64,000 nucleotides of DNA from Micrococcales bacterium (GTDB lineage Bacteria; Actinomycetota; Actinomycetes; S36-B12; UBA10799): contig JADKAV010000026.1 in NCBI GenBank assembly GCA_016719135.1, forward strand, positions 4,489-68,488, written 5' to 3'. Shown here piece after piece: positions 1 to 9,161 of the stretch. Under the pieces are notes generated by a model. The model was given only the letters and a program-made list of their open reading frames with translations. It was not told the origin of the DNA and ran no database searches. How positions within the stretch are numbered: the stretch's first letter is position 1; every line of letters begins with the position of its first letter. A program made the position numbers and the translations under genes.

Positions 1-1
1 G

Positions 2-2830
2 GGCTGGGCGATGGTCGAAGCGCTACCCGGTTCGGTGGCTCGCAGCGAGGCGCTGGGGTACTCGGCCAACCAGGTGATCGGCGGCTTGGGTCAGGAGGAG
101 ACCACCGGGATCTACGGACGGGCGACGCGACCGGTTCCGTTCCTGCTCGGCGGGCTCGGCACGGTGGTCTATGTCGCCTTCGGTTTCGCGTTGTTCCGCA
201 CCCGGCCGAAGGATCGTCTACTCAGCGGTCAGGACGAGGTCGATATCCGTCGTCTGCTGCACGATCATGGGGATCGGGACTCTCTGGCCTACTTCGCGAC
301 CCGCCGAGACAAGTCGGCGATCTGGTCGCCATCGCGCAAATCAACTGTCACCTACCGGGTGGTCAACGGGGTGAGTCTGGCCAGCGCCGATCCGATCGGC
401 GACCCGGAGTCGTGGCCGCCAGCGATCGAGGCGTGGCTGGAGGAGGCACGCCATTTCGGATGGGCACCGGCCGTCATGGGCGCATCCGAAGTGGGCGCCG
501 AGGCCTACGTGCGAGCCGGCCTGGAAGCGCTGTCGTTGGGCGACGAGGCGATCATCGAGTTCTCGCAGTTCACGTTGGACGGCCGCCACATGCGGGCGGT
601 GCGGCAGGCCGTCCACCGCCTCGAGCGCGACGGCTACACCACCCGGGTGCGACGTCACCGGGACATCCCAGAAGACCAGATGGCCGAAGTGATCCGGGAT
701 GCCGACCGCTGGCGTGACACGGACAACGAGCGCGGCTTCTCCATGGCATTGGGCAGGCTCGGTGATCCGCTCGACGGGCAGTGTGTGCTGACGGAGGTCT
801 TCGACGCGCAGGGCGCGCGGCAAGGCCTGCTGTCCTTCTCTCCATGGGGGACCCGCGGGATGTCGCTGGACCTCATGCGCCGCGACCCAGGGTCCGAGAA
901 CGGCGTGATGGAGACCATGGTGGCGGCCACGGTGGCAGCTGGGCCGGTCATTGGCGTCGACAGGTTGTCCCTGAACTTTGCGGTCATGCGAGCGATCTTC
1001 GAGGAAGGCGCGAAGATCGGCGCCGGACCGGTGATGCGCGCTTCGCGTGGGTTCCTCATGTTCGCCAGTCGCTGGTGGCAGCTGGAGTCCCTGTATCGGT
1101 CCAACGAGAAGTACGAACCCGACTGGGTGCCGCGCTACCTGCTCTTCGAACGCTCGGGTGACCTTCCGCGGGTGGGGATCGCCGCCGGTATCGCCGAAGG
1201 GTTCGTCGAAAAGCCGAAGCTGCCGTTCACCGGGGGTGGACGGGAGTCCCTGGCTGACGGCAACGCCGATTCTCCGGTGGGCTTGTGGGCTCCGGTCGCC
1301 GAGGAGCTCGCGGCGCAGGACGCCGAAGACGCCGCCATCGAGCAGAGACGCCTGCCGGAGCAGGAGATCGTCCGGCGCGAGAAACTCGAGCAGATCCGGT
1401 CTCGCGGAGTCGATCCGTATGCGACTGATTTCGAGCGCACGGACATGATCGGCGACGTCCGCTCCGAGTTCGACGGGCTCGAGCCGGACGCGCGCACCGG
1501 ACGGGTCGTTCGGATCGCCGGGCGCGTCATGCTGAACCGCGTCACCGGCAAACTGGTGTTCGCTCAGGTCAAGGACTGGAGCGGACAGATCCAGGTGATG
1601 TTGTCCCTGGCCGACGTCGGTCAGGAGACCCTCGACCGCTGGAAGCACGAGGTCGACCTCGGGGATCACGTCGGCGTTGTCGGTCAGGTCATCACCAGCA
1701 AGCGTGGCGAACTGTCCGTCCTGGCCACCGAATTCGTCATCACCTCGAAGTGCCTGGTACCGCTGCCGGACAAGCATGCGGGGCTTACGGACCCGGAGGC
1801 GCGGACCCGGCAGCGCTACGTGGACCTGATCGTCAACGACGCGTCTCGGGAGATGGTGGCCCTGCGCTCGACGGCGATCCGCGCACTTCGGGAGTCTTTG
1901 TGGCGACGGGAATTCCTCGAGGTTGACACCCCGATGCTGCAGACCGTGCACGGCGGTGCGAACGCGCGGCCGTTCATCACGCATATCAACGCCTACGACA
2001 TGCGATTGTACTTGCGAATTGCTCCGGAACTGTTTCTCAAGCGACTGCTCGTCGGGGGGGTCGAGAAGATCTTCGAAGTCAACCGCAACTTCCGCAACGA
2101 AGGGGCGGACGCCAGCCACAACCCGGAGTTCAGCAGCCTGGAGATCTACGACGCCTACGGCACCTACGAGACTATGCGGGTGCTGACCAGGGACCTGATC
2201 CTGGAGATCGCCACTGCCGTCTACGGGGAGCCGATCGCCCGGCGGCCGCTTCCGGACGGCGGCTACGAAGAGGTGGATCTGTCGCCGGAATGGCCCACCA
2301 TGACGGTGCATGAGGGCGTCAGCCATGCGGTCGGTGAGGAGGTCACGGTCGACACTCCGCTGGAGGTTCTTCGGGCGCACGGCGCACGACTGGAGATCCC
2401 CATGGATCCGTCGTGGGACGCCTCCCAGGCTGTGCTGGAGCTCTACGAGAACCTGTGCGAGGCCAAGACGACCTTCCCGACGTTCTATCTGGACTTCCCC
2501 ACCGAGGTCTCGCCGCTGACCCGCAAGATGCCCTCGGAGCCGCGGCTGGCCGAGAAGTGGGATCTGGTGGGCTGGGGAGCTGAGCTGGGCACCGCTTACA
2601 CCGAGTTGATCGACCCGCTCGATCAACGCGACAGATTGGTCGCCCAGAGCCTGCTCGCGGCCGCTGGAGACGTCGAGGCCATGGAGGTCGACGAGGACTT
2701 CTTGCGCGCGCTGGAGTACGGCATGCCGCCTGCCGGCGGACAGGGCATGGGGGTCGAACGCGTCATCATGATGCTGACCGGACAGAACATCCGCGACACG
2801 ATGTTGTTCCCGCTGGTCAAGCCTGACTGA
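2..2830 (+). CDS. lysX: LysX: lysylphosphatidylglycerol synthetase / lysyl-tRNA synthetase fusion, 3' part
   Basis: The gene enters from the left edge, so its N-terminal membrane region is missing; the frame is open from base 2 and the ATG at 11 is probably internal. Counting from that ATG, one membrane segment lies at about residues 44-62, a DUF2156 lysyl-transfer domain at about 70-395, an OB-fold anticodon-binding domain at about 495-600 and a class II aminoacyl-tRNA synthetase core to the end. Motif 2 (FEVNRNFRNEG) is near residue 690 and motif 3 (GMGVERVIMMLTGQ) near 912. Mycobacterial LysX has the same order and is longer (about 1170 residues), which fits the truncation by the window. 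It charges tRNA with lysine and transfers lysine to phosphatidylglycerol, giving a more cationic membrane. Whether a separate LysRS exists elsewhere cannot be seen here. Confidence 0.93.
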   Translation, partial: GWAMVEALPGSVARSEALGYSANQVIGGLGQEETTGIYGRATRPVPFLLGGLGTVVYVAFGFALFRTRPKDRLLSGQDEVDIRRLLHDHGDRDSLAYFATRRDKSAIWSPSRKSTVTYRVVNGVSLASADPIGDPESWPPAIEAWLEEARHFGWAPAVMGASEVGAEAYVRAGLEALSLGDEAIIEFSQFTLDGRHMRAVRQAVHRLERDGYTTRVRRHRDIPEDQMAEVIRDADRWRDTDNERGFSMALGRLGDPLDGQCVLTEVFDAQGARQGLLSFSPWGTRGMSLDLMRRDPGSENGVMETMVAATVAAGPVIGVDRLSLNFAVMRAIFEEGAKIGAGPVMRASRGFLMFASRWWQLESLYRSNEKYEPDWVPRYLLFERSGDLPRVGIAAGIAEGFVEKPKLPFTGGGRESLADGNADSPVGLWAPVAEELAAQDAEDAAIEQRRLPEQEIVRREKLEQIRSRGVDPYATDFERTDMIGDVRSEFDGLEPDARTGRVVRIAGRVMLNRVTGKLVFAQVKDWSGQIQVMLSLADVGQETLDRWKHEVDLGDHVGVVGQVITSKRGELSVLATEFVITSKCLVPLPDKHAGLTDPEARTRQRYVDLIVNDASREMVALRSTAIRALRESLWRREFLEVDTPMLQTVHGGANARPFITHINAYDMRLYLRIAPELFLKRLLVGGVEKIFEVNRNFRNEGADASHNPEFSSLEIYDAYGTYETMRVLTRDLILEIATAVYGEPIARRPLPDGGYEEVDLSPEWPTMTVHEGVSHAVGEEVTVDTPLEVLRAHGARLEIPMDPSWDASQAVLELYENLCEAKTTFPTFYLDFPTEVSPLTRKMPSEPRLAEKWDLVGWGAELGTAYTELIDPLDQRDRLVAQSLLAAAGDVEAMEVDEDFLRALEYGMPPAGGQGMGVERVIMMLTGQNIRDTMLFPLVKPD

Positions 2831-3122
2831 GCGCTGGGTAGGTCGATTCGCGAAAGTGCGCGGGAGCGCTGTGAGGTCCGGCTTCAACGTGGCCACGGCG
2901 CCGGATTCTGCGGTTTCGCGGGTTCGTGTCTGTCCTGCTGATCGGTCGTTCAATCGGGTTGCTCGCGTTGTGCACAGGGCTTGTTGCGCGGGGTCGTGTC
3001 TGTCGTACCCGGGTCGTAGCGTTTGTGGTGAGGGGTCGGGGCGGGTTGTGCACAGGTTCATTCGGACTATTGCCCGGGCACATCTATCGTACTAGTGTTC
3101 GAAGTAGAGGGGAAGGGGGATC

Positions 3123-4339
3123 ATGACCAGCACCATCAGCAGTACGAACACGGCGGTGTCGTTGCCGGGTCTGATCGCTTCTTTGCACGCGACGGTGGAT
3201 GCGATCGTGGCCGCGGACCCGTCCGGTGAGTCGTTGGATGAGCTGGCTGGGGCGATCGAACAGCTACACATCGTGGGGAACAAGATCGACGCGGCCAGTA
3301 TGCGGCTGCTGGGTGGTTATGACGCCGCGGGTGGGGCCCAGATCGCCGGGCACCGCACCACCGCCGACTGGCTGGCCACCACCACCGGGATCACCTCGCC
3401 GGCCGCGGGGTGGCGGGTACACACCGCCCGGGCCTTACGTGACGACCTACCTGAGACTGCTACGGCGTTGGGCCGCGGGCAGATCAGCCTGGAACATGTG
3501 CGGGCCATCCGCGGTGCCCGCCGGATCCTGGGCGAGGACTACGCCGGTATCGAGGCCACGGTGGCCGGGATCGCAGCCCAGCACACCGCCGCGGATCTAC
3601 GCACCATCCTGGAAGTGATCATCCAGCAGTACCGTCCGGAGGTCCACGACGACCTGGCCGAGCACGACCGGGCCCGCCGCCGGGTGGATCTATCCCCGGG
3701 GCTGGACAACACCTGGATCCTCAACGGGCTGCTGGACGCCGCCACCGGTGAAGCACTGGCCGCGGCGTTCGACCTGTACGCCGCACCCACCGGCCCGGAT
3801 GACACCCGCAGCCCGGGGCAGCGCCGCGCCGACGCCTGGCCGAGATCGCCGGGCGCGCCGCTGATACCACTGACCGGCCCACCGGCACCGGGCACGTCAC
3901 GATCACCGTGACCCCCGACCAACTCAACACAGGACTCGGGGTGCGCTGGCCCTCGGGGCTGCTCATGTCGCGGGTGGAGGTCGCCGAACACACCTGCACC
4001 GCGCAGGTCTCCCTGGTCGTGGGGCTCACCGCCGATCAGGTCCACTGGCAGCCCCTGGCGGTCGGATTCGCGCAACGGTATGCCACGAAGGCTCAGCGTG
4101 CCGCGCTGGCCGTGCGCGACGGTAACGGCTGCATCCATCCCGGCTGTATCGTGCCGGCGCATCGCTGCATCGCTCACCACATCCGGCCCTGGGCCGCCGG
4201 CGGGCCCACTGATCTACCGAATTTGGTGCTGGTCTGCCGCTACCACCACCGCCGTATCCACCACGGCCGCCTGCACATCACCCAAACCCCCACCGGCGCC
4301 TACACCACCACCGACCGACCCCCACCGGACACCGGATAG
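3123..4339 (+). pseudogene. DUF222 / HNH endonuclease (13E12 repeat family), frameshifted
   Basis: Two overlapping frames together encode one protein. 3123-3911 has the DUF222 domain. The frame of 3908-4339 ends in an HNH nuclease domain with CIHPGC, AHHIRPWAAGGPTDLPN and CRYHHRRIHHG, the metal and active-site residues of the family. The second frame makes good protein upstream of its first ATG (LAEIAGRAADTTDRP from about 3837), so a single C is missing in the run at 3834-3836. Restoring it gives about 405 residues, a normal length. A purine-rich Shine-Dalgarno stretch (GGGGAAGGGGG) precedes the ATG at 3123. These genes are multicopy in actinomycetes and some copies serve as phage attachment sites; the function of the protein is unknown. 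It is either a true pseudogene or a base-call error. Confidence 0.85.
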
Positions 4340-4697
4340 AACCGGCGGGCCCCTCAGAAGCAGTGCCTTGGGCGTCGGGACAGGCCCCATTGGAGGACGA
4401 GTCCCGCACCCTTCACACAGACCGAACCTGTCTTTCACGCCGCTGCAACAACTCTGCGCAAGGCTGTTGCTGTCGAGAGGGGCAACCATGAACAGTCGCC
4501 TGACCGCCGTCGCCCAACTTGCCGGGCAACTAGGATCCTTGACCGTGTCCATGGGCGGCTTACTCGTGCGCCCGGCGACACTGCGGGACAGGAACGCCGT
4601 GCTGGAGGACGATTTCTGAGCACCGGCACGGCGTGGACGGGAAGGCGCCCGCACCACGTAGCCTGAGACACACCAGCGCGACGTGAGGGAGTCTGTG
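4340..4697. other. intergenic stretch between the HNH gene and the lipoprotein
   Basis: I see no conserved gene here. It holds one weak small reading frame (4488-4619, listed separately) and a likely -10 hexamer TAGCCT at 4659-4664 for the lipoprotein gene. The 4340-4480 part may be decayed downstream flank of the HNH gene. Confidence 0.5.
4488..4619 (+). CDS. possible 43-residue small protein
   Basis: ATG at 4488 lies six bases after a GAGAGGGG run that could be a Shine-Dalgarno sequence; the frame reads MNSRLTAVAQLAGQLGSLTV... and ends in acidic residues. I recognise no family and codon use is not decisive at this length. It could be chance coding in the intergenic stretch. Confidence 0.2.
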   Translation: MNSRLTAVAQLAGQLGSLTVSMGGLLVRPATLRDRNAVLEDDF

Positions 4698-5222
4698 ATG
4701 AAAGCGATGCTCGCCGGTGCGATCGTGGTCCTCGGATTGGCTGGCTGTACCCAGACGCAGTCGGACCCCACGCCTCCGACCACTGTTCCGTCCGCAAGTC
4801 CCAGCCTGCAGTCCCCGGCCAGTACCCCCAGTGCTCCGGCCACGCCCACGACTCCGGCCACCACGAGTGCGACGAAACCGTCACCCAAGCCCACTGCGAC
4901 CGGTGCGGGGGTGACAGCCTTCTGCGACTACCTGGAGAAGACCAGTGGCCAGCAGCAACAGGTCGAAGACCCGAGCCAGTTTGTCGCCCTGGTCGAGGGG
5001 GCTGTTGCCGTGGCTCCTGGAGCGATCGCGGAGGACATCGCGATCTATGCAGAATCGGTGCGCAAACTTGCGCAGACTGTGACGGCCGGACCGAAGCAGG
5101 CTGCTCGCGCAAACCAGTGGCTCTCCGACAACGAGGCCGCCATCGCCGCGGCGGAAGCGAATTTGGACAACTACACGCAGTCTGTCTGCGGGCGCCCCTT
5201 CATCACCGGTGAGGGTGGCTGA
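4698..5222 (+). CDS. putative lipoprotein of unknown function
   Basis: 174 residues. The N-terminus is a lipoprotein signal: Lys2, a hydrophobic stretch and the lipobox LAGC with the lipidated Cys at residue 17. A Thr/Pro/Ser-rich linker (about 18-70), typical of actinobacterial surface lipoproteins, leads to a helical C-terminal domain of about 100 residues with one Cys near each end (FCDYL and SVCGRP) that could form a disulfide. The ATG at 4698 is preferred over the in-frame GTG at 4683 because GAGGGAG sits about seven bases before it. TAGCCT at 4659-4664 is a plausible -10. I do not recognise the C-terminal domain. Confidence 0.8.
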   Translation: MKAMLAGAIVVLGLAGCTQTQSDPTPPTTVPSASPSLQSPASTPSAPATPTTPATTSATKPSPKPTATGAGVTAFCDYLEKTSGQQQQVEDPSQFVALVEGAVAVAPGAIAEDIAIYAESVRKLAQTVTAGPKQAARANQWLSDNEAAIAAAEANLDNYTQSVCGRPFITGEGG

Positions 5223-5240
5223 CACGCCACAATAGGGGTC

Positions 5241-5271
5241 TTGCAATACCTGAAATAAGATGCGTTAGTAT
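5241..5271 (+). promoter_or_regulatory. promoter for a leaderless dabBA mRNA
   Basis: TTGCAA (5241-5246), a 19-base spacer and TAGTAT (5266-5271). The hexamer ends six bases before the ATG at 5278 and there is no Shine-Dalgarno sequence, so transcription probably starts at or next to the A of the ATG. Confidence 0.6.
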
Positions 5272-5277
5272 GCCGTC

Positions 5278-8200
5278 ATGTCAAAAATCGGAATGGTTGC
5301 GACAGGCACCCTGGCGGGCCTGATCGCTTTCGTTGTCGCCTCAGTATTGTTCCTCGGACAGGTCGTCGGCCCCTTCTACTTGAATGCCGTGACCGTCATG
5401 GTCGGGGTGTTCGTCCTCACCATGGGGTGGATGGTCGCTACCTACTCGGCGCGGAACCTGCGCGGCCAGCACCGACAGGGTCGTTACGCAGCACTGCTGG
5501 CCCTCGCGATCGGGTCCCTGTGGCTGGCGGTCACCGCCGATCCGGTGGCTCTCACGGCTCTCGGCTGGACCGTCAGCGGACTGGCCGTCGCCGGACTCGT
5601 CGCTCACGCCGACACGCTCAGCGCGCGCAGCGCGGCTCGTCGGGTGGCCGTGCGACTGCTGGTCGGTGACGTCGCCGTATGGGCTGCGGTCGCTCTCATG
5701 TACGCGCAGGGCGTGTCCGACCGCAGCGAACTCAGTGGTGCCGGTTGGATCGTGCCCGCTCTGCTGGCCGTGGGCGGGCTGATCCGTTCAGCGCTCGTGC
5801 CCGCATGGCGCTGGTTGCCGCTGACTGCCGAGGCGCCGTCGCCGGTCTCTGCACTGCTTCACGCGGGTGTCGTCAACGGGATCGGGCTGCTCGCGGTGCT
5901 GTGGTGGCCACTGTTCGAGGCCGCGCCAGGTGTTTTGCTGGCGCTGCTGGTGGTCGGTGGGATCACCGCCGTCCTGGGCACCGCCGCCATGCGGGTCCGC
6001 CCCGATGTCAAGGGCAAGCTGGCCAGTTCCACCAGTGCCCAGATGGGCTACATGACCGTCCAACTCGGGCTGGGGCTGCCCGCGTTCGCGCTGCTCCACC
6101 TCATCGGACATGGCTTCTACAAGGCGTGGCTGTTCCTGCGCGCCGGCGGTGCTTCGCGTCGTCCCTCTGCGCCCTTGCTGACCGGCATCCGGCCTGCCGG
6201 GGTGCTCGGGCTCGCCCTGACGGCTGTCGCCTTCACCGCTCTTGGGGTCCTGACGTGGGCGTCGGCTCCGGTCGTGGACCTGGTTCCGCTGGCCGTGGCA
6301 ACCGTCACCGCGACATTCGCGCTCGCCGCGCTGGTCTGGCCGGATCGGGCGACTGCTGCGTGGTCCACGGTCAGGGCTCGCAGTTGGTCGGGCATCGCGG
6401 TCCTCGCGAGCCTGTTCGTCTATGTGGTGACCCTCGGGGTGTGGTCGCAACTGTTCGAGTTGCCCGGAGTCTGGAGCGGTACAAATGCGGCCGTCCTGAC
6501 GGTTGTGGTGATCGCAGTGGGCGCACTCGGGATGGTTGCGGTGGCCAAGGGCTGGCTGCGCAAGATCGTCGAACCGCTGGTGGTCGACACAGCGGTGCGT
6601 GTGCGCGGATCGGTGACCCCGGTGACCGATGTGGGATCCCCGGACGTGACGGTGGCGGTGGACGCGGCCACTCGGACGGTCGGGGCCATGTGGCCGATCC
6701 ATTCCGCAGTGGCGGTGAACCCGCTGTCGGGTCTGCAGGACCTCTCGTTCGACGATGCCGCCGAAATCGCGGGACGCACGTGGCAGGCACGCTCGCACTT
6801 GACCGATGCCCAGTACGCCCACGCCCTGTCCGAAGGTCGATTCACCCTCGCGGACCTGGTGGCGGCCGCCGGCGGCTTGGACCTGCCGGCTGAGATCGTG
6901 GCGGACTACCTGTGCAGAAGGGCGGACTGGCGCCCCACCGGGTCGTCGCTGTTCAGCGCCGAACAGCTGCTCGATGAACTGACCGATGACGAACTGGCCC
7001 TAGCCATGCCCCGCAGCGGCGCAGCACCGCACACCCTCGGCGAACAGGCCGGTATCGCGGACAAGGTGTCAGGTCTGGCCAACGCGTGGACGTCGCTGGC
7101 AAATGCCGATCTGCCCGGGGCCGGTCACCTGTGGGCGAGCTTCCGCAGCCGAGTGCAGGATCTCGGTCTGCGCGGGTTGAGCAATGCGGTCCGCGCGCTG
7201 CCCGACGAGCCCACTGCGGCGGTCTCCGCCCTGCTGCACACGGTGGTGCCGCCTGCGCAACAGGTCGGCTACCTGTCGCGCCTGCTGGCACGGGATCCGG
7301 GCTGGGCTGCGCACCTCAAGCAGCGCGATCCACGTTTGCTGGCGGATCTGCTGGCGATCCGTGCGACCTTCGATGTCTTCGCATCCGCCGCTGCTGGTGC
7401 CCACGTCTGGGCGCCTGCTGCGCGAGTCTCGGACCGGGATGCGGCGATCGCCGAGGTGGCCCCGATCGTCGACCTGTTGTACCCCGCCGACGCCCGGCAG
7501 GCGGTCGCTCTCGCGCGGATCCTGTCCGAGTCGGCTCGGTTGACGATCTGGCAACGAGCATGGGAGCAGCGCTACCGCAATCGCCTGATTGATCGGGTCT
7601 CCGTTCGCGCCGCCCAGCCCGTGGCCCACACGACGCCGGACGCGCAGGTGATCATGTGCATCGATGTGCGCTCGGAGCGTTTCCGTCGCCACCTTGAGGC
7701 GCTCGGCCCCTATGAGACCCACGGTTTCGCCGGCTTCTTCGGCGTCGCAATCCGGCACGAGGCGGCCAGTGGCGCAACCAGCGACCAATGCCCGGTGCTG
7801 CTCAAGCCGTCATTTCTGATCACTGAGAACGACCAGGTCCCGGTGGGTCGCGACGGTGCTGCACAAGCCATCCGTGGTGGTCTGGTGACCTCCACCGCCC
7901 GCCCGGCCAGTGCGTTCGCGGTCGCCGAGGGACTGGGTGTGCTGGCCGGCCTGGACGCACTCGTGCAGACCGCTGTACCTCGTACCTGGGGTCGTTGGCG
8001 TGACCGTCTTCAGCCAAGCCGTCGCGGAGAGTTGCACATCGGCCAGCGGCAGATCGCAGGTGTCGATGACGACCTGCAGTGGGGGATGAGCGTGGAACAG
8101 CGGACCACGGCGGCAGCGGGAATGCTGCGCGCCCTGGGCATCGTCGACTCGTTCGCGCCGGTCATCCTGATCACCGGCCACGCGGCAAAGGTGGAGAACA

Positions 8201-9156
8201 ATGCCTTCGCCGCTGCCTACGACTGCGGGGCCTGCGGCGGCAACGGCGGGCACGTCAACGCACGCGTCATGGCTGCGGTCGTCAACGACCCCCGGGTTCG
8301 CCGTCAACTCGCCGAGGTCCACGGCATCACCGTCCCGGACTCCACGGCGGCGGTTCCCGCGTGGCACAACACCACCACCGACGCCGTCACGATCGACGCG
8401 GCGGACGTGCCGGCCTCCCATCGCGCGAAGGTGGCCGAACTTCAGGCTCACCTGACGGCCGCACAGACAGGCTGCCTGCGCGAGCGCATGGCCGAGTTGC
8501 CGGGCGTGAGCGGTACCGACGCGGTAGCAGCCGACCGGCGTTCCGCCGACTGGGCCGAACCGCAGCCGGAGTGGGGACTGGCCGGGAACGCCGCTTTTGT
8601 CATCGGACCGCGGTCCATGACCAAAGGCCTCAACCTGCGCGGACGTGTCTTCCTTCACTCCTACGAACCCGGTCTCGACGTCGACGGGTCGACGCTGGAA
8701 CTGCTGCTGACCGCGCCCATGGTCGTGACGCAGTGGATCAACAACCAGTACTACTTCGCGACCGTCGACCCGCAGCGCTTCGGGGCCGGCGACAAGACCA
8801 CCCACAACGTGGTCGGTGACTTCGGCGTGTTCAGTGGGGCCGGCGGGGACCTGCGGGTTGGACTTCCCTGGCAGGGCGTCTACCGCAGCCAACCGGGCGA
8901 AGCGGCGACGCTGATGCACGAACCGCTGAGGCTGCAGGTGGTGGTCTACGCCGATCCGGACGACATCGTGGGAGTCCTCGACGCCCATCCTGAGGTCGCG
9001 GCGCTGGTTGCCAACGAGTGGATTGCGCTGGCCGCCATCGACCCGGCCACCGGCAACGCATTCGCGCTGGGGACTGACATGCAGTGGCGCGACTGGCTGG
9101 GCGAGACCGCCGACGAGATCACTGCCATCGATGGCGTCATGAGCAGAGAGGGCTGA
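5278..9156 (+). CDS. DabB-DabA fusion: single-chain inorganic carbon (bicarbonate) transporter
   Basis: 1292 residues joining two proteins that are normally separate. Residues 1 to about 435 are a polytopic NuoL/MrpA-like proton-channel domain (DabB type), with the conserved STSAQMGYM stretch and HLIGHGFYKAWLF (His and Lys of the proton path). From about residue 480 on is DabA (DUF2309/UPF0753). All four residues described as the zinc/active site of DabA, which resembles a beta-carbonic anhydrase, are present: C794 and D796 in MCIDVRSERF, H968, and C983 exactly 15 residues later in GHAAKVENNAFAAAYDC. Known DAB complexes couple cation influx to one-way CO2 hydration and so accumulate bicarbonate. 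fabI follows after five bases, which suggests an operon. The fold assignment is firm; activity of the fused form is inferred. Confidence 0.9.
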   Translation: MSKIGMVATGTLAGLIAFVVASVLFLGQVVGPFYLNAVTVMVGVFVLTMGWMVATYSARNLRGQHRQGRYAALLALAIGSLWLAVTADPVALTALGWTVSGLAVAGLVAHADTLSARSAARRVAVRLLVGDVAVWAAVALMYAQGVSDRSELSGAGWIVPALLAVGGLIRSALVPAWRWLPLTAEAPSPVSALLHAGVVNGIGLLAVLWWPLFEAAPGVLLALLVVGGITAVLGTAAMRVRPDVKGKLASSTSAQMGYMTVQLGLGLPAFALLHLIGHGFYKAWLFLRAGGASRRPSAPLLTGIRPAGVLGLALTAVAFTALGVLTWASAPVVDLVPLAVATVTATFALAALVWPDRATAAWSTVRARSWSGIAVLASLFVYVVTLGVWSQLFELPGVWSGTNAAVLTVVVIAVGALGMVAVAKGWLRKIVEPLVVDTAVRVRGSVTPVTDVGSPDVTVAVDAATRTVGAMWPIHSAVAVNPLSGLQDLSFDDAAEIAGRTWQARSHLTDAQYAHALSEGRFTLADLVAAAGGLDLPAEIVADYLCRRADWRPTGSSLFSAEQLLDELTDDELALAMPRSGAAPHTLGEQAGIADKVSGLANAWTSLANADLPGAGHLWASFRSRVQDLGLRGLSNAVRALPDEPTAAVSALLHTVVPPAQQVGYLSRLLARDPGWAAHLKQRDPRLLADLLAIRATFDVFASAAAGAHVWAPAARVSDRDAAIAEVAPIVDLLYPADARQAVALARILSESARLTIWQRAWEQRYRNRLIDRVSVRAAQPVAHTTPDAQVIMCIDVRSERFRRHLEALGPYETHGFAGFFGVAIRHEAASGATSDQCPVLLKPSFLITENDQVPVGRDGAAQAIRGGLVTSTARPASAFAVAEGLGVLAGLDALVQTAVPRTWGRWRDRLQPSRRGELHIGQRQIAGVDDDLQWGMSVEQRTTAAAGMLRALGIVDSFAPVILITGHAAKVENNAFAAAYDCGACGGNGGHVNARVMAAVVNDPRVRRQLAEVHGITVPDSTAAVPAWHNTTTDAVTIDAADVPASHRAKVAELQAHLTAAQTGCLRERMAELPGVSGTDAVAADRRSADWAEPQPEWGLAGNAAFVIGPRSMTKGLNLRGRVFLHSYEPGLDVDGSTLELLLTAPMVVTQWINNQYYFATVDPQRFGAGDKTTHNVVGDFGVFSGAGGDLRVGLPWQGVYRSQPGEAATLMHEPLRLQVVVYADPDDIVGVLDAHPEVAALVANEWIALAAIDPATGNAFALGTDMQWRDWLGETADEITAIDGVMSREG

Positions 9157-9161
9157 CGACG

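Noticed and set aside
341..3061. Open frame of 906 codons on the minus strand opposite lysX
   Set aside because: It is the shadow of lysX: high-GC third positions keep the antisense frame open. It is Arg/Gln/His-rich with no domain pattern.
9084..9161. Extended N-terminus of the enoyl reductase from 9084
   Set aside because: It overlaps the end of the dab fusion and is unlike InhA proteins, which start at the MLTGKRLLITG block.
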